From Alphaproteobacteria bacterium (lineage in GTDB: Bacteria > Pseudomonadota > Alphaproteobacteria > Rs-D84), in assembly GCA_009784235.1 (NCBI GenBank), contig WRCC01000001.1:241506-305505 (forward strand): a stretch of DNA of 64,000 nt. The letters are read 5' to 3'. Position numbers and translations under genes: made by a program. Shown piece after piece: positions 44,586-54,777 of this stretch (the first letter of the stretch is position 1; each line of letters starts with the position of its first letter). Under the pieces are notes generated by a model that searched no databases, had not been told where the DNA came from, and saw nothing but the letters and a program-made list of their open reading frames with translations.

Positions 44586-47500
44586 ATGAAAAACAAATCA
44601 GAAATCATAAATCATAAATCCAAAATCATAGTTGATGGAAATTGGGCAGCAGCGGATATTGCTTACAGATGCAGTGAATTTTCCGCGATTTATCCGATTA
44701 CTCCGTCTTCGACCATGGGCGAATTGGCGGATGAATGGGCGTTTCAGCATAAAAAGAACATCTGGGGCGCAATTCCAGGCATAATCGAAATGCAATCCGA
44801 AGGCGGTGCGGCCGGCGCACTGCATGGCGCTTTGCAAATGGGCGCAATGTGTTCGACTTTTACGGCGTCACAGGGTTTGTTATTGATGATTCCGAACATG
44901 TATAAAATCGCAGGCGAACAGACGCCGTTCGTGATGCACGTTGCGGCGCGCGCAATTGCAACGCATGCTCTGTCGATTTTCGGCGACCATTCCGACGTGA
45001 TGAGTGTTCGCGGAACCGGGTTCGCGATGTTGTCCGCGCATTCGGTGCAACAAGCACACGATATGGCCGCGATTGCGCATGCGGCAACATTGCGTTCGCG
45101 CGTTCCGTTTTTGCATTTCTTTGACGGATTTCGCACCAGCCACGAAGAATCGCGCATAGAACATATTTCAGATGATGTTTTACGGAAATTGATTCCGACG
45201 GAATTAATGCTGGCCGCGCGGGCACGTGGTATGACGCCGGACGCGCCAACCATTCGTGGAACTGCGCAAAATCCGGATGTATTCTTCCAAGGCCGCGAAG
45301 CGTGTAATAATCTGTACGACGCAGTGCCCGGAATTGTGTCGGATGTCATGGATGAATTCGCAAAACTGACCGGGCGCCGGTATGGATTGGTTGATTATGT
45401 TGGAAACCCGGATGCAGAAAATATAATCGTATGCATGGGTTCTGCGGCTGAAACCATCACGGAAACGCTTGCGCATTTACCGGGTGGACTTATCTCCCCC
45501 TCCTTGAGGGGGAGTGTCGCCCAAAGGGCGACGAGGGAGAGCTCCCCCCGATCTGCTTCGCAGACGGCCCCCCTCAAGGAGGGGGGCACAGAATCCCGCG
45601 GCGTTGGCGTTATCGCGATCCATTTATATCGGCCGTTTCCAACGGCGGCATTCTTGGCCGCATTGCCAAAAACCGCGAAAAATATCGCCGTGCTGGACCG
45701 AACCAAAGAACCCGGTTCCATCGGCGAACCGTTGTATCAGGATGTAGTGACTGCATTACAAAATTGCGGATTAAATATTTTCGGTGGGCGGTATGGATTG
45801 GGGTCCAAAGAATTCAAGCCGCGGGATGTCAAGGCGATTGTCGAAGGCATGATGCGCGGAACTCTGCATCATAATTTTACTGTCGGAATTGATGACGACG
45901 TTACGAAATTGTCGCTGAAAACCGACCCTACTTTTGCAAACGATGACGCGGGATATCAGTCTGCGATACTGTATGGAATTGGTTCGGACGGTACGGTTGG
46001 CGCGGTGAAAAATATAGTAAAAATCGTTGGTGAAAATTCTGATTTATATCCACAAAGCTATGCTGTTTATGATTCGAAAAAATCGGGCACTTTGACCGCA
46101 TCGCATTTGCGATTCGCGCCGAACCATATTCGGTCGCAATATTTGGTCGAATATGCAGATTTTATCAGTGTTTCCAGTTATGCAATTGCACAGCGGTTTG
46201 ATGTATTCCGCGGATTGCGTCCCGGTGGCACGGTGATGATTAATACGTCGCGCGCGCCGGATGATGCGTTTGGAAATCTGCCGCGTGAAACCCAAGAACA
46301 TTTAATTCGTATGCGTGCGAAAGTATATTTCTTGGACGCGAATCGCGGTGCGGATGAACTGGGGCTGGGCCGTCGTATTAATACTTTTATAATGTTGAAT
46401 TTTTTCGGACTGACCAATATTATTGACCCGAAAATTGCGGCAGAATCAGCAAAGCACGAGATTGAAAAAACATACAAAAAGAAAGGCTCTGACGTTGTCG
46501 CGGCCAATTGGGCCGCCGTAGACCGCGCATCGGAATTTTTGACCGAATATAAATTACCATCGTCGCCATCAAATTTTGCGCCGGATTTCATACCAGCAAT
46601 GATGCCAGATGCACCGGTACGTATTGCCGGGGTCTTGGGCGAGATTGGCGCAATGCGCGGGAACGCATTGCCAGTGTCTGCATTCGCAGGGGAAAATTTT
46701 ACATACGGCGAATATCCAACCGGAACGTCCAAATATGAAAAGCGCGCGACAAGTGAACGTGTTGCAGAATGCAATTTGAACAAGTGTATCCAATGCGGAA
46801 AATGTTCGATGTTATGTCCGCATTCCGCAATACGGACGAATGTGTTTGTCTCCCCCTCTTTGATGGGGAGTGTCACGCAAAGCGTGACGAGGGGGAGCTC
46901 CCCCCGGTCTGCTCACGCAGACAGCCCCCCTCAAGGAGGAGGGCAAATACCCACCGTTCCAACAAAAACAACAGAACTGGGTGAAGGATTGGAATTTACG
47001 TTAAACGTATCACCCGCGGATTGTACCGGATGCGGCGTATGCGTAAAAAATTGTCCGGTAAAGGCTTTGCGCATGGTGCCGTATGCGGATGCGGTTGCGA
47101 ATGGCGCACAAGATGCGTTTAATGCGGCCACGGAATTGCCGGCATTTCCGCGTGATAAATTAAATTTGAACATTTCGAAACATATCGAACTTTGTGAACA
47201 TATGTTTGAATTTCCGGGTGCTTGCGCCGGGTGTGGTGAAACGCCTTACTTGAAATTGGTCACACAATTATTTGGTGACCGGATGATTGTCGCGAACGCG
47301 ACCGGATGTTCGTCTATATTCGGTGCGAATTTGCCGACCACACCATATGCGAAAAATTCCGCGGGACGCGGACCGGCATGGTCTAATTCGCTGTTCGAAG
47401 ATAATGCGGAATACGGATTGGGCATGCGATTGGCACTGAATCAAAAACGTCATGCGTTAAAAGGATTATTGTTTGAATTGCAAAGCGACGGAGCATTGAA

Positions 47501-48317
47501 AGATATAAATATTGAAAAATTATTTGAAGAAAAAAATATCGATGCACAACGCGGCAATGCTGAAAAAATCAAATCAGAAATCAGAAATCATAAATCCGAA
47601 ATCCCAGCAATGACGTTGTCACTGCTGGATTGTCTGGTCGATAAATCCGTGTGGATTATCGGCGGCGACGGATGGGCGTATGATATCGGATTCGGCGGAC
47701 TGGACCATGTATTGCATTCGGGCCAAAACGTAAATATCTTGGTTATGGATACCGAAGGCTATTCGAACACAGGGGGCCAGCAATCAAAGGCCACGCCCTT
47801 CGGCGCATCGATGAAATTCGCAGTCGGCGGCAAAGATTCGCATAAAAAAGATTTGGGCCTGATTGCCATGATGTCGGGCGCGTATGTCGCGCAAATTGCA
47901 ATGGGCGCCGACCAAGCCCAAGCAATAAAAGCAATTCGTGAAGCCGAAGCATTCCCGGGACCGTCGATAATACTGGCATACGCGCATTGCGTTTCACATG
48001 GATTCGATTTGTCGAACGGACCGGCGCACCAGCGTGCATTAGTGGATTCCGGCGCGTGGCCATTGTACCGCTTTAATCCGGCGGCAATCGAGCGCGGCGA
48101 AAATCCGCTGGTCATTGATTCCGGCGCAAATCTAATCGAAGCAGAAAAAGCCGCATTGGAAAAGTTTTTGGCAACCGAATCACGATTTAATGCGGCGAAT
48201 GCAATGAATCCCACGCGGTTCGCAAAACTGGTCGATTCTGCAGTTTCGGATAACGAATATAGGCGCGAGCTGAAAAAACACATCGCTGCATTTGCGCTGT
48301 CGCGCAAGTCTGAATAA
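44586..48317 (+). CDS. nifJ: Pyruvate:ferredoxin (flavodoxin) oxidoreductase with two in-frame palindromic-element insertions
   Basis: YRCSEFSAIYPITPSSTMGELADEW, CIQCGKCSMLCPHSAIR, CTGCGVCVKNCPVKAL, CAGCGETPYLKLVTQLFGDRM, GGDGWAYDIGFGGLDHVL. Confidence 0.97.
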   Translation: MKNKSEIINHKSKIIVDGNWAAADIAYRCSEFSAIYPITPSSTMGELADEWAFQHKKNIWGAIPGIIEMQSEGGAAGALHGALQMGAMCSTFTASQGLLLMIPNMYKIAGEQTPFVMHVAARAIATHALSIFGDHSDVMSVRGTGFAMLSAHSVQQAHDMAAIAHAATLRSRVPFLHFFDGFRTSHEESRIEHISDDVLRKLIPTELMLAARARGMTPDAPTIRGTAQNPDVFFQGREACNNLYDAVPGIVSDVMDEFAKLTGRRYGLVDYVGNPDAENIIVCMGSAAETITETLAHLPGGLISPSLRGSVAQRATRESSPRSASQTAPLKEGGTESRGVGVIAIHLYRPFPTAAFLAALPKTAKNIAVLDRTKEPGSIGEPLYQDVVTALQNCGLNIFGGRYGLGSKEFKPRDVKAIVEGMMRGTLHHNFTVGIDDDVTKLSLKTDPTFANDDAGYQSAILYGIGSDGTVGAVKNIVKIVGENSDLYPQSYAVYDSKKSGTLTASHLRFAPNHIRSQYLVEYADFISVSSYAIAQRFDVFRGLRPGGTVMINTSRAPDDAFGNLPRETQEHLIRMRAKVYFLDANRGADELGLGRRINTFIMLNFFGLTNIIDPKIAAESAKHEIEKTYKKKGSDVVAANWAAVDRASEFLTEYKLPSSPSNFAPDFIPAMMPDAPVRIAGVLGEIGAMRGNALPVSAFAGENFTYGEYPTGTSKYEKRATSERVAECNLNKCIQCGKCSMLCPHSAIRTNVFVSPSLMGSVTQSVTRGSSPRSAHADSPPQGGGQIPTVPTKTTELGEGLEFTLNVSPADCTGCGVCVKNCPVKALRMVPYADAVANGAQDAFNAATELPAFPRDKLNLNISKHIELCEHMFEFPGACAGCGETPYLKLVTQLFGDRMIVANATGCSSIFGANLPTTPYAKNSAGRGPAWSNSLFEDNAEYGLGMRLALNQKRHALKGLLFELQSDGALKDINIEKLFEEKNIDAQRGNAEKIKSEIRNHKSEIPAMTLSLLDCLVDKSVWIIGGDGWAYDIGFGGLDHVLHSGQNVNILVMDTEGYSNTGGQQSKATPFGASMKFAVGGKDSHKKDLGLIAMMSGAYVAQIAMGADQAQAIKAIREAEAFPGPSIILAYAHCVSHGFDLSNGPAHQRALVDSGAWPLYRFNPAAIERGENPLVIDSGANLIEAEKAALEKFLATESRFNAANAMNPTRFAKLVDSAVSDNEYRRELKKHIAAFALSRKSE
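45493..45588. mobile_element. In-frame palindromic element, nifJ copy 1 (encodes ~SPSLRGSVAQRATRESSPRSASQTAPLKEGGT)
   Basis: tctccccctccttgagggggagtgtcgcccaaagggcgacgagggagagctccccccgatctgcttcgcagacggcccccctcaaggaggggggc: terminal inverted hairpins and central gagctc. Confidence 0.9.
46849..46945. mobile_element. In-frame palindromic element, nifJ copy 2 (encodes ~SPSLMGSVTQSVTRGSSPRSAHADSPPQGGG)
   Basis: tctccccctctttgatggggagtgtcacgcaaagcgtgacgagggggagctccccccggtctgctcacgcagacagcccccctcaaggaggagggc. Confidence 0.9.
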
Positions 48318-48342
48318 AAAACCGCGCTTGCGGTTTTTTGTA
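48312..48342 (+). terminator. Terminator
   Basis: aaaaaccgcgcttgcggttttttg. Confidence 0.75.
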
Positions 48343-48511
48343 TAATTAATATTATCTAGGAAGAATTCCCTAGCAACTTTAAGTTGATTTTTATCCTAAA
48401 TTAAACTACAATTAGAAAATAGCGAACAAGGATTTTTTGACAGCCGTCTGTTTAAAAATCCGAAAAATCGCCGTTTTGACGACGAATCATAACAAAAAGG
48501 AGGGATTTGTT

Positions 48512-48745
48512 ATGAATCATAGTGAAATTTGGGGTGCTATCGAGGCATTTGCGACTGCGCACAAAATGTCATGTTCCGGTTTGGCCAAGGTTGGTGGATT
48601 AGACCCGACCGCATTCAACCGAAGTAAAAGATGGTCAAAATATGGCCAAGAAAGATGGCCGTCTGTGCAATCTATTGCGAAAATTTTGGCCGCAACCGGC
48701 GAAGATTTTCATGAATTCGCAAAATATGTAAAAAAGTCGGATTAA
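48512..48745 (+). CDS. Small helix-turn-helix protein
   Basis: MSCSGLAKVGGLDPTAFNRSKRW..RWPSVQSIAKILAATGEDFHEF; RBS aaggaggg. Confidence 0.75.
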   Translation: MNHSEIWGAIEAFATAHKMSCSGLAKVGGLDPTAFNRSKRWSKYGQERWPSVQSIAKILAATGEDFHEFAKYVKKSD

Positions 48746-48775
48746 GGCGCGCACCCGTACGATTTTTTCGTTGAT

Positions 48776-49237
48776 ATGCGCAAACAAACGTGCCAGAATG
48801 CGTGCATGCAAAAATTCATCGCACTTTCTTTATCAGTTTTGCTTTGCGCGTGCACTTTCCATACCAAGCAACGTGGGTACATTTTTCCAGAAGATTTGGA
48901 CGATGTTTTGACCGCATCCAAAACAACAACCCAGCTGGAAGAAAAATTGGGCAGTCCGGGCGCACGCACGGTTTACGGTGACCCCGTTTGGATTTATTAT
49001 GGCGCGACCGAAAATTATCACGGACCATTTCCGCTTTCATACGATAATAAAAAAGTTCTGCTTGTTTGGGTCAAGGGCGATAAAATCGTCCAGACACGCA
49101 TACTGGCCGATGATGATTTGCCACGTGTCAGCATGACTGATGGTGCCACACCGATACCGGCCGAAATCCGCTTGAACGCGTTCGAAGAATTGATTAATAA
49201 TATCGGTCGCTTTTCACCTGCGGGGCTTGGGCAATAA
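48776..49237 (+). CDS. SmpA/OmlA (BamE-like) lipoprotein
   Basis: LLCACTFHTKQRGYIFPEDLDDVLTASKTTTQLEEKLGSPGARTVYGDPVWIYYG. Confidence 0.85.
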   Translation: MRKQTCQNACMQKFIALSLSVLLCACTFHTKQRGYIFPEDLDDVLTASKTTTQLEEKLGSPGARTVYGDPVWIYYGATENYHGPFPLSYDNKKVLLVWVKGDKIVQTRILADDDLPRVSMTDGATPIPAEIRLNAFEELINNIGRFSPAGLGQ

Positions 49238-49344
49238 TTCCCATTCGCCGATTTTCCTTGCTATTTCGATAAACTTGGGTAACAATAGTGCCCAGGCGCG
49301 ATAGATTTGTCGCACCACAACAAGCGTATTAAAAGGATTAAAAT

Positions 49345-49725
49345 ATGCGTGAAGGTACAGTAAAATGGTATAACGGCAAAAAATGCTATGGCTTTGTTTC
49401 GCCGAAAACAGCAAATGAAGGCGGCGACACAAGCGATGTTTTCGTCCATTCAACATCATTGCGTGATGCAGGCATTCGTTTCTTGAACGAAGGCGACGTG
49501 ATTAAATTCGACGAAGAAATGCGTGGTGGAAAATTGTCTGCGACGAAAATTGAATTGGTTTCGCGTGACGAAGAATCCGCAAAAAAATTCCAAGAACGTC
49601 GTGCGTCTTTTGGCGGCGACCGTGGTGATCGTGGTGGATACAACCGTGACCGCGGCGACCGTGGTCCACGTCGTGACCGCGATGGCGACGACAAGAAATC
49701 CGGATGGGGTTTCTGGAAGAAATAA
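49345..49725 (+). CDS. Cold-shock domain protein with Arg/Gly/Asp-rich C-terminal tail
   Basis: GTVKWYNGKKCYGFVSPKTANEGGDTSDVFVHSTSLRDAG; FGGDRGDRGGYNRDRGDRGPRRDRDGDD tail. Confidence 0.92.
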   Translation: MREGTVKWYNGKKCYGFVSPKTANEGGDTSDVFVHSTSLRDAGIRFLNEGDVIKFDEEMRGGKLSATKIELVSRDEESAKKFQERRASFGGDRGDRGGYNRDRGDRGPRRDRDGDDKKSGWGFWKK

Positions 49726-49796
49726 AAAATGCGCCAAACGGCGCATTTTTTCTGCTTGATTTTATATGACATGGCGTTATAATACGCGAACATTTT

Positions 49797-49872
49797 GGGG
49801 TCGTAGCTCAGCTGGTAGAGCGCTACGTTCGCATCGTAGAGGTCGTCGGTTCGACTCCGATCGGCTCCACCA
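49797..49872 (+). tRNA. tRNA-Ala(CGC)
   Basis: ggggtcgtagctcagctggtagagcgctacgttcgcatcgtagaggtcgtcggttcgactccgatcggctccacca; G3:U70 pair. Confidence 0.93.
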
Positions 49873-49883
49873 AAATAATTTTA

Positions 49884-49908
49884 CGGGGGCGCAAATATGC
49901 GCCCCTAC
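49884..49908. repeat. GGGGGCGCA..TGCGCCCC palindromic repeat
   Basis: acgggggcgcaaatatgcgcccctac. Confidence 0.65.
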
Positions 49909-49955
49909 ATATAATGCACAAAATAAAATCCCCGGGTGGCCGGGGATTTTTTGGT

Positions 49956-52900
49956 CTAGTCTATGACATAGGTTACAGTACCAACCCTGATTCCAGATAT
50001 AGAATTAGAAGCCGGGGCCACAATTGCCAATCTACCATCACGGGACAGGTAAGTCATACCATCAGGGAACAGTCCGCCAGACATCATTTCCGTTGGTCTG
50101 TACCCCGTCGGTACGGTTCCTATATCAAGAGTCTGGCCAGCAGCAAGCGCAGTCGACATCTGGAAGCTGAATGTGATCATGATAACTTTTCCGAACCTTC
50201 TGCAAATGTTACTGTATACGTTCGCCGACCAAGTTATATTGCTTGTGCAATTTTCCACTTCGTATGGCAATGCCCAAACTGGTTGGTTGCTTGCATTTAT
50301 ACGCAATACTTGTCCAGCTGTTCCATTGGCCAGCCATGTTGGTGCGGCGTTGGAACCGGCCGAAACAAGGACTTGTCGTGTCGCAGTGGCGTTACCGGCC
50401 GTTGTCGGTGCATAGAACACTTGGTCCGCTGGCATCATTGTTGTTGCATGATTCAAGCGCGGGCGGGCCAGCAAGTGTCCATAGTTCGCCGTTTTTGAAA
50501 TCTGGTGCAGCGTGATATTTCCACTGAACGCTTGGCTGGCCGATGCGGTTTGCGCAGCAGTTGCGTTGGTTATCAATGACCCGGCGGCGGCCGCACCTTG
50601 GTTACCCTGGGCGCCCTGTGCACCCGTCGCACCTTGGGCGCCAGTTGCACCCTGGCTTCCCGTTGCACCCTGGCTGCCTGTTGCGCCTTGGGAACCGGTT
50701 GCACCTTGGGAACCTGTGGTTCCAGTTGCACCTTGGGCACCGCGGATATTGCCAACAGCTGTGACAGCCAGCGGCGACAAAGTGGTAATCCGGGTCAGTG
50801 CGCCGACCGCTTGGTTGGTTGATGTACCGATTGTGATAGCAGCCGTTCCGCTGTTCAGAATCAGGTCATTAACACGCGCCCCAGCCGGTGCGGTTGTTGT
50901 GTTGGCAGTGACCGGGAATGTTGGGTTAGCCGCCAAGCCCTGGGTGCCTTGGGCACCGGTTGCGCCTTGGGTTCCGGTCGAACCCTGGGTACCGGTGGCA
51001 CCTTGGGTACCTGTTGCGCCTTGGACGCCGGTCGCACCTTGGTTGCCGGTTGCCCCCTGGGCGCCCGTTGAACCTTGGTTACCGGTGGCACCTTGGCTGC
51101 CGGTCGCACCTTGGGAACCCGTTGCACCTTGGACACCTTGCGGTCCGGTTACACTTGCACCCTGGGCACCGGTTGCACCCTGGGAACCAGTCGCACCTTG
51201 GTTACCGGTGGCACCTTGGGAACCGACTTGGCCTTGGTTACCCATGGCTCCTTGGGTTCCGGTCGCACCTTGGGCACCGGTTTGGCCTTGGACACCTTGG
51301 GCGCCTTGGACACCGGTTGCACCTTGGGTTCCGGTCGCACCTTGGTTACCGGTTGGGCCGGTTTGGCCGGTCGCGCCCTGGGCACCGGTTTGACCTTGCG
51401 GTCCAGTCGCACCTTGGTTACCTTGCGGACCGGTTTGTCCAGTTCCGCCCTGTGAACCCGATGCACCTTGGGCGCCGGTTTGTCCTTGGGCACCTGTGGC
51501 ACCTTGCGGTCCCGTTGAACCCTGGGCGCCTGTTGCACCTTGGGAACCAGTCGCGCCTTGGGCGCCGTCTGTTCCGTTTGTTCCAGCTGTGCCTTGGGCA
51601 CCTGTGGCTCCTTGGGCTCCGGTTGAACCTTGGCTGCCCGTCGCGCCTTGGGTGCCTTGTGACCCAGTTGCGCCTTGCGGACCTGTGTTACCCGTCGCAC
51701 CTTGGGCTCCATCGGTTCCGTTTGTTCCGGCCGCACCCTGGGCACCTGTGGTACCTTGCGGTCCCGATGCGCCTTGGGCACCTTGGGCGCCCGGTGTTCC
51801 AGGTGCACCAGCATCGCCCTGTGGTCCGGTGGCACCTTGGGAGCCAGTTGCGCCTTGGGCACCGTCTGTTCCGTTTGTTCCGGCCGCACCCTGGGCACCT
51901 TGCAATGAAGCCAGCCAGCTGGCCACATTACCGACATATCCACCCAGTTCAGCCAGTTCAAATGCGGACAACCCGGTTATACCTGTCATTCCTTGGAAGC
52001 CTTGTGGTCCTGTATTACCCGTTGCACCTTGGGAACCAGTTGCGCCTTGGGTTCCATCGGTTCCAGCGACACCTTGGGCACCGGTAGGACCTTGCGGGCC
52101 TGTATCACCTGTTGCGCCTTGGGTTCCATCGATTCCATTTGTTCCGGCTGAGCCTTGGGCGCCAGTCGCACCTTGCGGGCCTGTATCACCGGTTGCACCT
52201 TGCGCTCCGGTTGCACCTTGGGCGCCATCTGTACCCGGTGCACCCGGCAGGCCATCAACTCCATCCAGTCCGGCCGGGCCTTGGGCACCAGTCGAACCTG
52301 TTGCACCTTGGACTCCGTCTGCACCGGCTGAACCTTGCGGACCGGTCGCACCATCATTACCTTGCGGTCCGGTTGCACCCTGTGCACCATCGATTCCGTT
52401 TGTCCCAGCAATGCCTTGTGGTCCGGTTGCACCTTGGGCACCATCGGTTCCAGCAACGCCTTGGGAACCAGTCGCGCCTTGCGGGCCTGTATCGCCAGTT
52501 GCACCTTGGGGTCCTGTATCACCGGTTGCGCCCTGGCTGCCCGTGGCGCCGTCTGTACCCGGTGCACCCTGTGCACCTGGCAGACCATCAATTCCGTCCA
52601 GTCCGGCCGGACCTTGGGCACCAGTCGAACCTGTTGCACCTTGGGCACCATCGGCACCACGCAATGAATTCAGCCAGGAATTCACATCGCCAACATATCC
52701 ACCCAGCGCAGCTAATTCATATGCAGACAAACCATCTATGCCAGCAAATCCTTGGAATCCTTGGGGTCCCGTTGCACCCTGGGCGCCATCTGCGCCTGTG
52801 GCACCTTGGGTGCCTGTTGCGCCTTGGGGACCATCAATTCCATCAATTCCGTCAAGACCAGATGCGCCTTGCGGTCCTGTTGCGCCTTGGGCACCGTCTG

Positions 52901-54743
52901 TACCGGCTGCACCTTGGGCGCCTTGGACACCCGGCATGCCATCAATACCGTCCAGGCCGTCTGTTCCGGCCGGCCCTTGTGGTCCCGTTGAACCCTGGGC
53001 ACCTTGGGCGCCATCAACACCATCGATTCCATCCAATCCGGCCGGACCTGTGGCACCCTGGGCACCTGGCAGGCCGTCAATTCCATCAATACCCGATGCA
53101 CCCTGTGGTCCTGGCAATCCATCAATTCCGTCCAATCCGTCTGTACCGGCTGGCCCCTGTGGTCCTGTTGAACCCTGGGCACCGGGCAATCCATCGATTC
53201 CATCCAAACCGTCAAGTCCCGGCAATCCGCTTGCGCCCGTTGCACCCTGTGGCCCTTGGAACTGTGCGCCGCTGCCTTGGGCTGGGAATCCGGTTGCACC
53301 CCAGATATAAAGCAAACCATCTGCTTGGACCAAATAGGCATCGCCTTCGTTCGCGGTTCCTGGCAGATTAAAATATGTCGCAACTGTATCGCGATAAGTT
53401 ATCCCGATACCCGGCGTGCCGTCTGCGCCTTGGAATCCTTGGGCACCGGTTGCACCCTGGGCACCTTGGGCGCCCGGCAGGCCATCAATTCCGTCCAAAC
53501 CTGGTGTTCCAGGCGCACCGTCTGCACCCTGGGCACCGTCTGAACCGCGCAATGAATCAAGCCATGCATTTACGTCGCCGATAAATCCGCCCAATTCCGC
53601 AATTTCAAATGCAGACAATCCGGGCAGCCCGGCAAAACCTTGGAATCCCTGGGGTCCCGGGGCGCCATCTGCACCTTGGGCACCCGGTAATCCATCAATC
53701 CCGTCCAGTCCATTCAAACCATCAAGTCCGGGTGTGCCATCCGCGCCTTGGGCACCTTGGACACCTGTAAATCCAATCAAGTCTGCTGGCTGGACCGCTG
53801 TATCGGCCAATGCAAGTGAATCTTGGACATCCGTGGCCAGCCGTATTCTTTGCACTGTCAAATAATTATCCAAATAATCGAACGTTGGCACGTTGCTGAG
53901 AGTATCGATAAGTCCCTGGGTCAGTTTTTGCATACTGACCGAGCCATCTGCTATTTCATTAGTACCAACTTGGTCCAGCGCAGCCAGCGCACCTAAGACA
54001 GGTTTATTCAAAATTTCAGCCACGCCCGTCGTCGCGTTCCAATCTGAATTTACTTGGGGGGCACCACCGCCACCAATTGCCGAAACATCAATCAAATCAG
54101 TCCACAGCAAATCACCAATCAAACGATATTGCAGCATACCGGCATTAACCGCCAATTCAACATCACGTCCGTCTAGACCCGGCGTTCCCGCCGCGCCTTG
54201 GGCACCTGCGGCACCATTCAAATCTGCAATCGCGACCAAGTCTTGCCAAATTGTATCGCCGACATAGCGCCATTGGATGTAAGTTCCGGAATTTCTTATT
54301 TCGACTTCGCGACCATCTGCGCCCGGTATTGCACCGCCAGTGATAATTATTTGGTCCACACGGTCTTCCAGTTCATCAATACGGTCGGACAGTTTTGTTT
54401 CAACTGAATCTAAAACGGATAAAGTCGCATAACCTGATAAATCAACATTGCCACCACCGCCAGCCGTGCCGCCACCACCGGTTGTTACACCTGGCGTTGC
54501 GCCTTGGCCTGCCAAGAATCGCGTGGCAGAAAGCCGCGCTGGCTGGGCCGCAGAACCACCCGAAATCGTACCGCCGGTTGTTGTTGCCGCACGTACCGGC
54601 GCAGAATATGTTGTCGCCGGTGCGGATGCGGCGCGAACCATGCTACCGCCGGTCGCAGGCGTGGGCGCGCGAACGGTTGCGGCGGCATTCGCCGCGCCTG
54701 TTAAAACAACCAAAACTGTAAATGTTGAAATGTGGTTTCTCAT
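49956..54743 (-). CDS. Giant (1595 aa) secreted collagen-like protein
   Basis: Signal peptide; hundreds of G-X-Y triplets ([10 protein letters not shown]..); three [25 protein letters not shown] modules; fibre-like C-terminus. Confidence 0.92.
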   Translation of the reverse strand: MRNHISTFTVLVVLTGAANAAATVRAPTPATGGSMVRAASAPATTYSAPVRAATTTGGTISGGSAAQPARLSATRFLAGQGATPGVTTGGGGTAGGGGNVDLSGYATLSVLDSVETKLSDRIDELEDRVDQIIITGGAIPGADGREVEIRNSGTYIQWRYVGDTIWQDLVAIADLNGAAGAQGAAGTPGLDGRDVELAVNAGMLQYRLIGDLLWTDLIDVSAIGGGGAPQVNSDWNATTGVAEILNKPVLGALAALDQVGTNEIADGSVSMQKLTQGLIDTLSNVPTFDYLDNYLTVQRIRLATDVQDSLALADTAVQPADLIGFTGVQGAQGADGTPGLDGLNGLDGIDGLPGAQGADGAPGPQGFQGFAGLPGLSAFEIAELGGFIGDVNAWLDSLRGSDGAQGADGAPGTPGLDGIDGLPGAQGAQGATGAQGFQGADGTPGIGITYRDTVATYFNLPGTANEGDAYLVQADGLLYIWGATGFPAQGSGAQFQGPQGATGASGLPGLDGLDGIDGLPGAQGSTGPQGPAGTDGLDGIDGLPGPQGASGIDGIDGLPGAQGATGPAGLDGIDGVDGAQGAQGSTGPQGPAGTDGLDGIDGMPGVQGAQGAAGTDGAQGATGPQGASGLDGIDGIDGPQGATGTQGATGADGAQGATGPQGFQGFAGIDGLSAYELAALGGYVGDVNSWLNSLRGADGAQGATGSTGAQGPAGLDGIDGLPGAQGAPGTDGATGSQGATGDTGPQGATGDTGPQGATGSQGVAGTDGAQGATGPQGIAGTNGIDGAQGATGPQGNDGATGPQGSAGADGVQGATGSTGAQGPAGLDGVDGLPGAPGTDGAQGATGAQGATGDTGPQGATGAQGSAGTNGIDGTQGATGDTGPQGPTGAQGVAGTDGTQGATGSQGATGNTGPQGFQGMTGITGLSAFELAELGGYVGNVASWLASLQGAQGAAGTNGTDGAQGATGSQGATGPQGDAGAPGTPGAQGAQGASGPQGTTGAQGAAGTNGTDGAQGATGNTGPQGATGSQGTQGATGSQGSTGAQGATGAQGTAGTNGTDGAQGATGSQGATGAQGSTGPQGATGAQGQTGAQGASGSQGGTGQTGPQGNQGATGPQGQTGAQGATGQTGPTGNQGATGTQGATGVQGAQGVQGQTGAQGATGTQGAMGNQGQVGSQGATGNQGATGSQGATGAQGASVTGPQGVQGATGSQGATGSQGATGNQGSTGAQGATGNQGATGVQGATGTQGATGTQGSTGTQGATGAQGTQGLAANPTFPVTANTTTAPAGARVNDLILNSGTAAITIGTSTNQAVGALTRITTLSPLAVTAVGNIRGAQGATGTTGSQGATGSQGATGSQGATGSQGATGAQGATGAQGAQGNQGAAAAGSLITNATAAQTASASQAFSGNITLHQISKTANYGHLLARPRLNHATTMMPADQVFYAPTTAGNATATRQVLVSAGSNAAPTWLANGTAGQVLRINASNQPVWALPYEVENCTSNITWSANVYSNICRRFGKVIMITFSFQMSTALAAGQTLDIGTVPTGYRPTEMMSGGLFPDGMTYLSRDGRLAIVAPASNSISGIRVGTVTYVID

Positions 54744-54777
54744 GGTTCTCTCTCTCTGATTTATTTGTTACCGTGCA

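Noticed and set aside
44598-45721. Multiple minus-strand ORFs opposite nifJ
   Set aside because: Shadow ORFs of a strongly conserved sense gene; no start/RBS support or recognisable domains.
50512-53371. Long plus-strand ORFs (e.g. 50512..51393, 51496..53310, 52112..53371) opposite the collagen gene
   Set aside because: They are mirror translations of GC-rich G-X-Y repeats (APWAPVAPW...), a known artefact of collagen-like DNA; no RBS or independent support.
50600-53800. Regular short repeats resembling a CRISPR array
   Set aside because: Repeats are degenerate 9/18-mers encoding G-X-Y triplets with no unique equal-length spacers and no cas genes.
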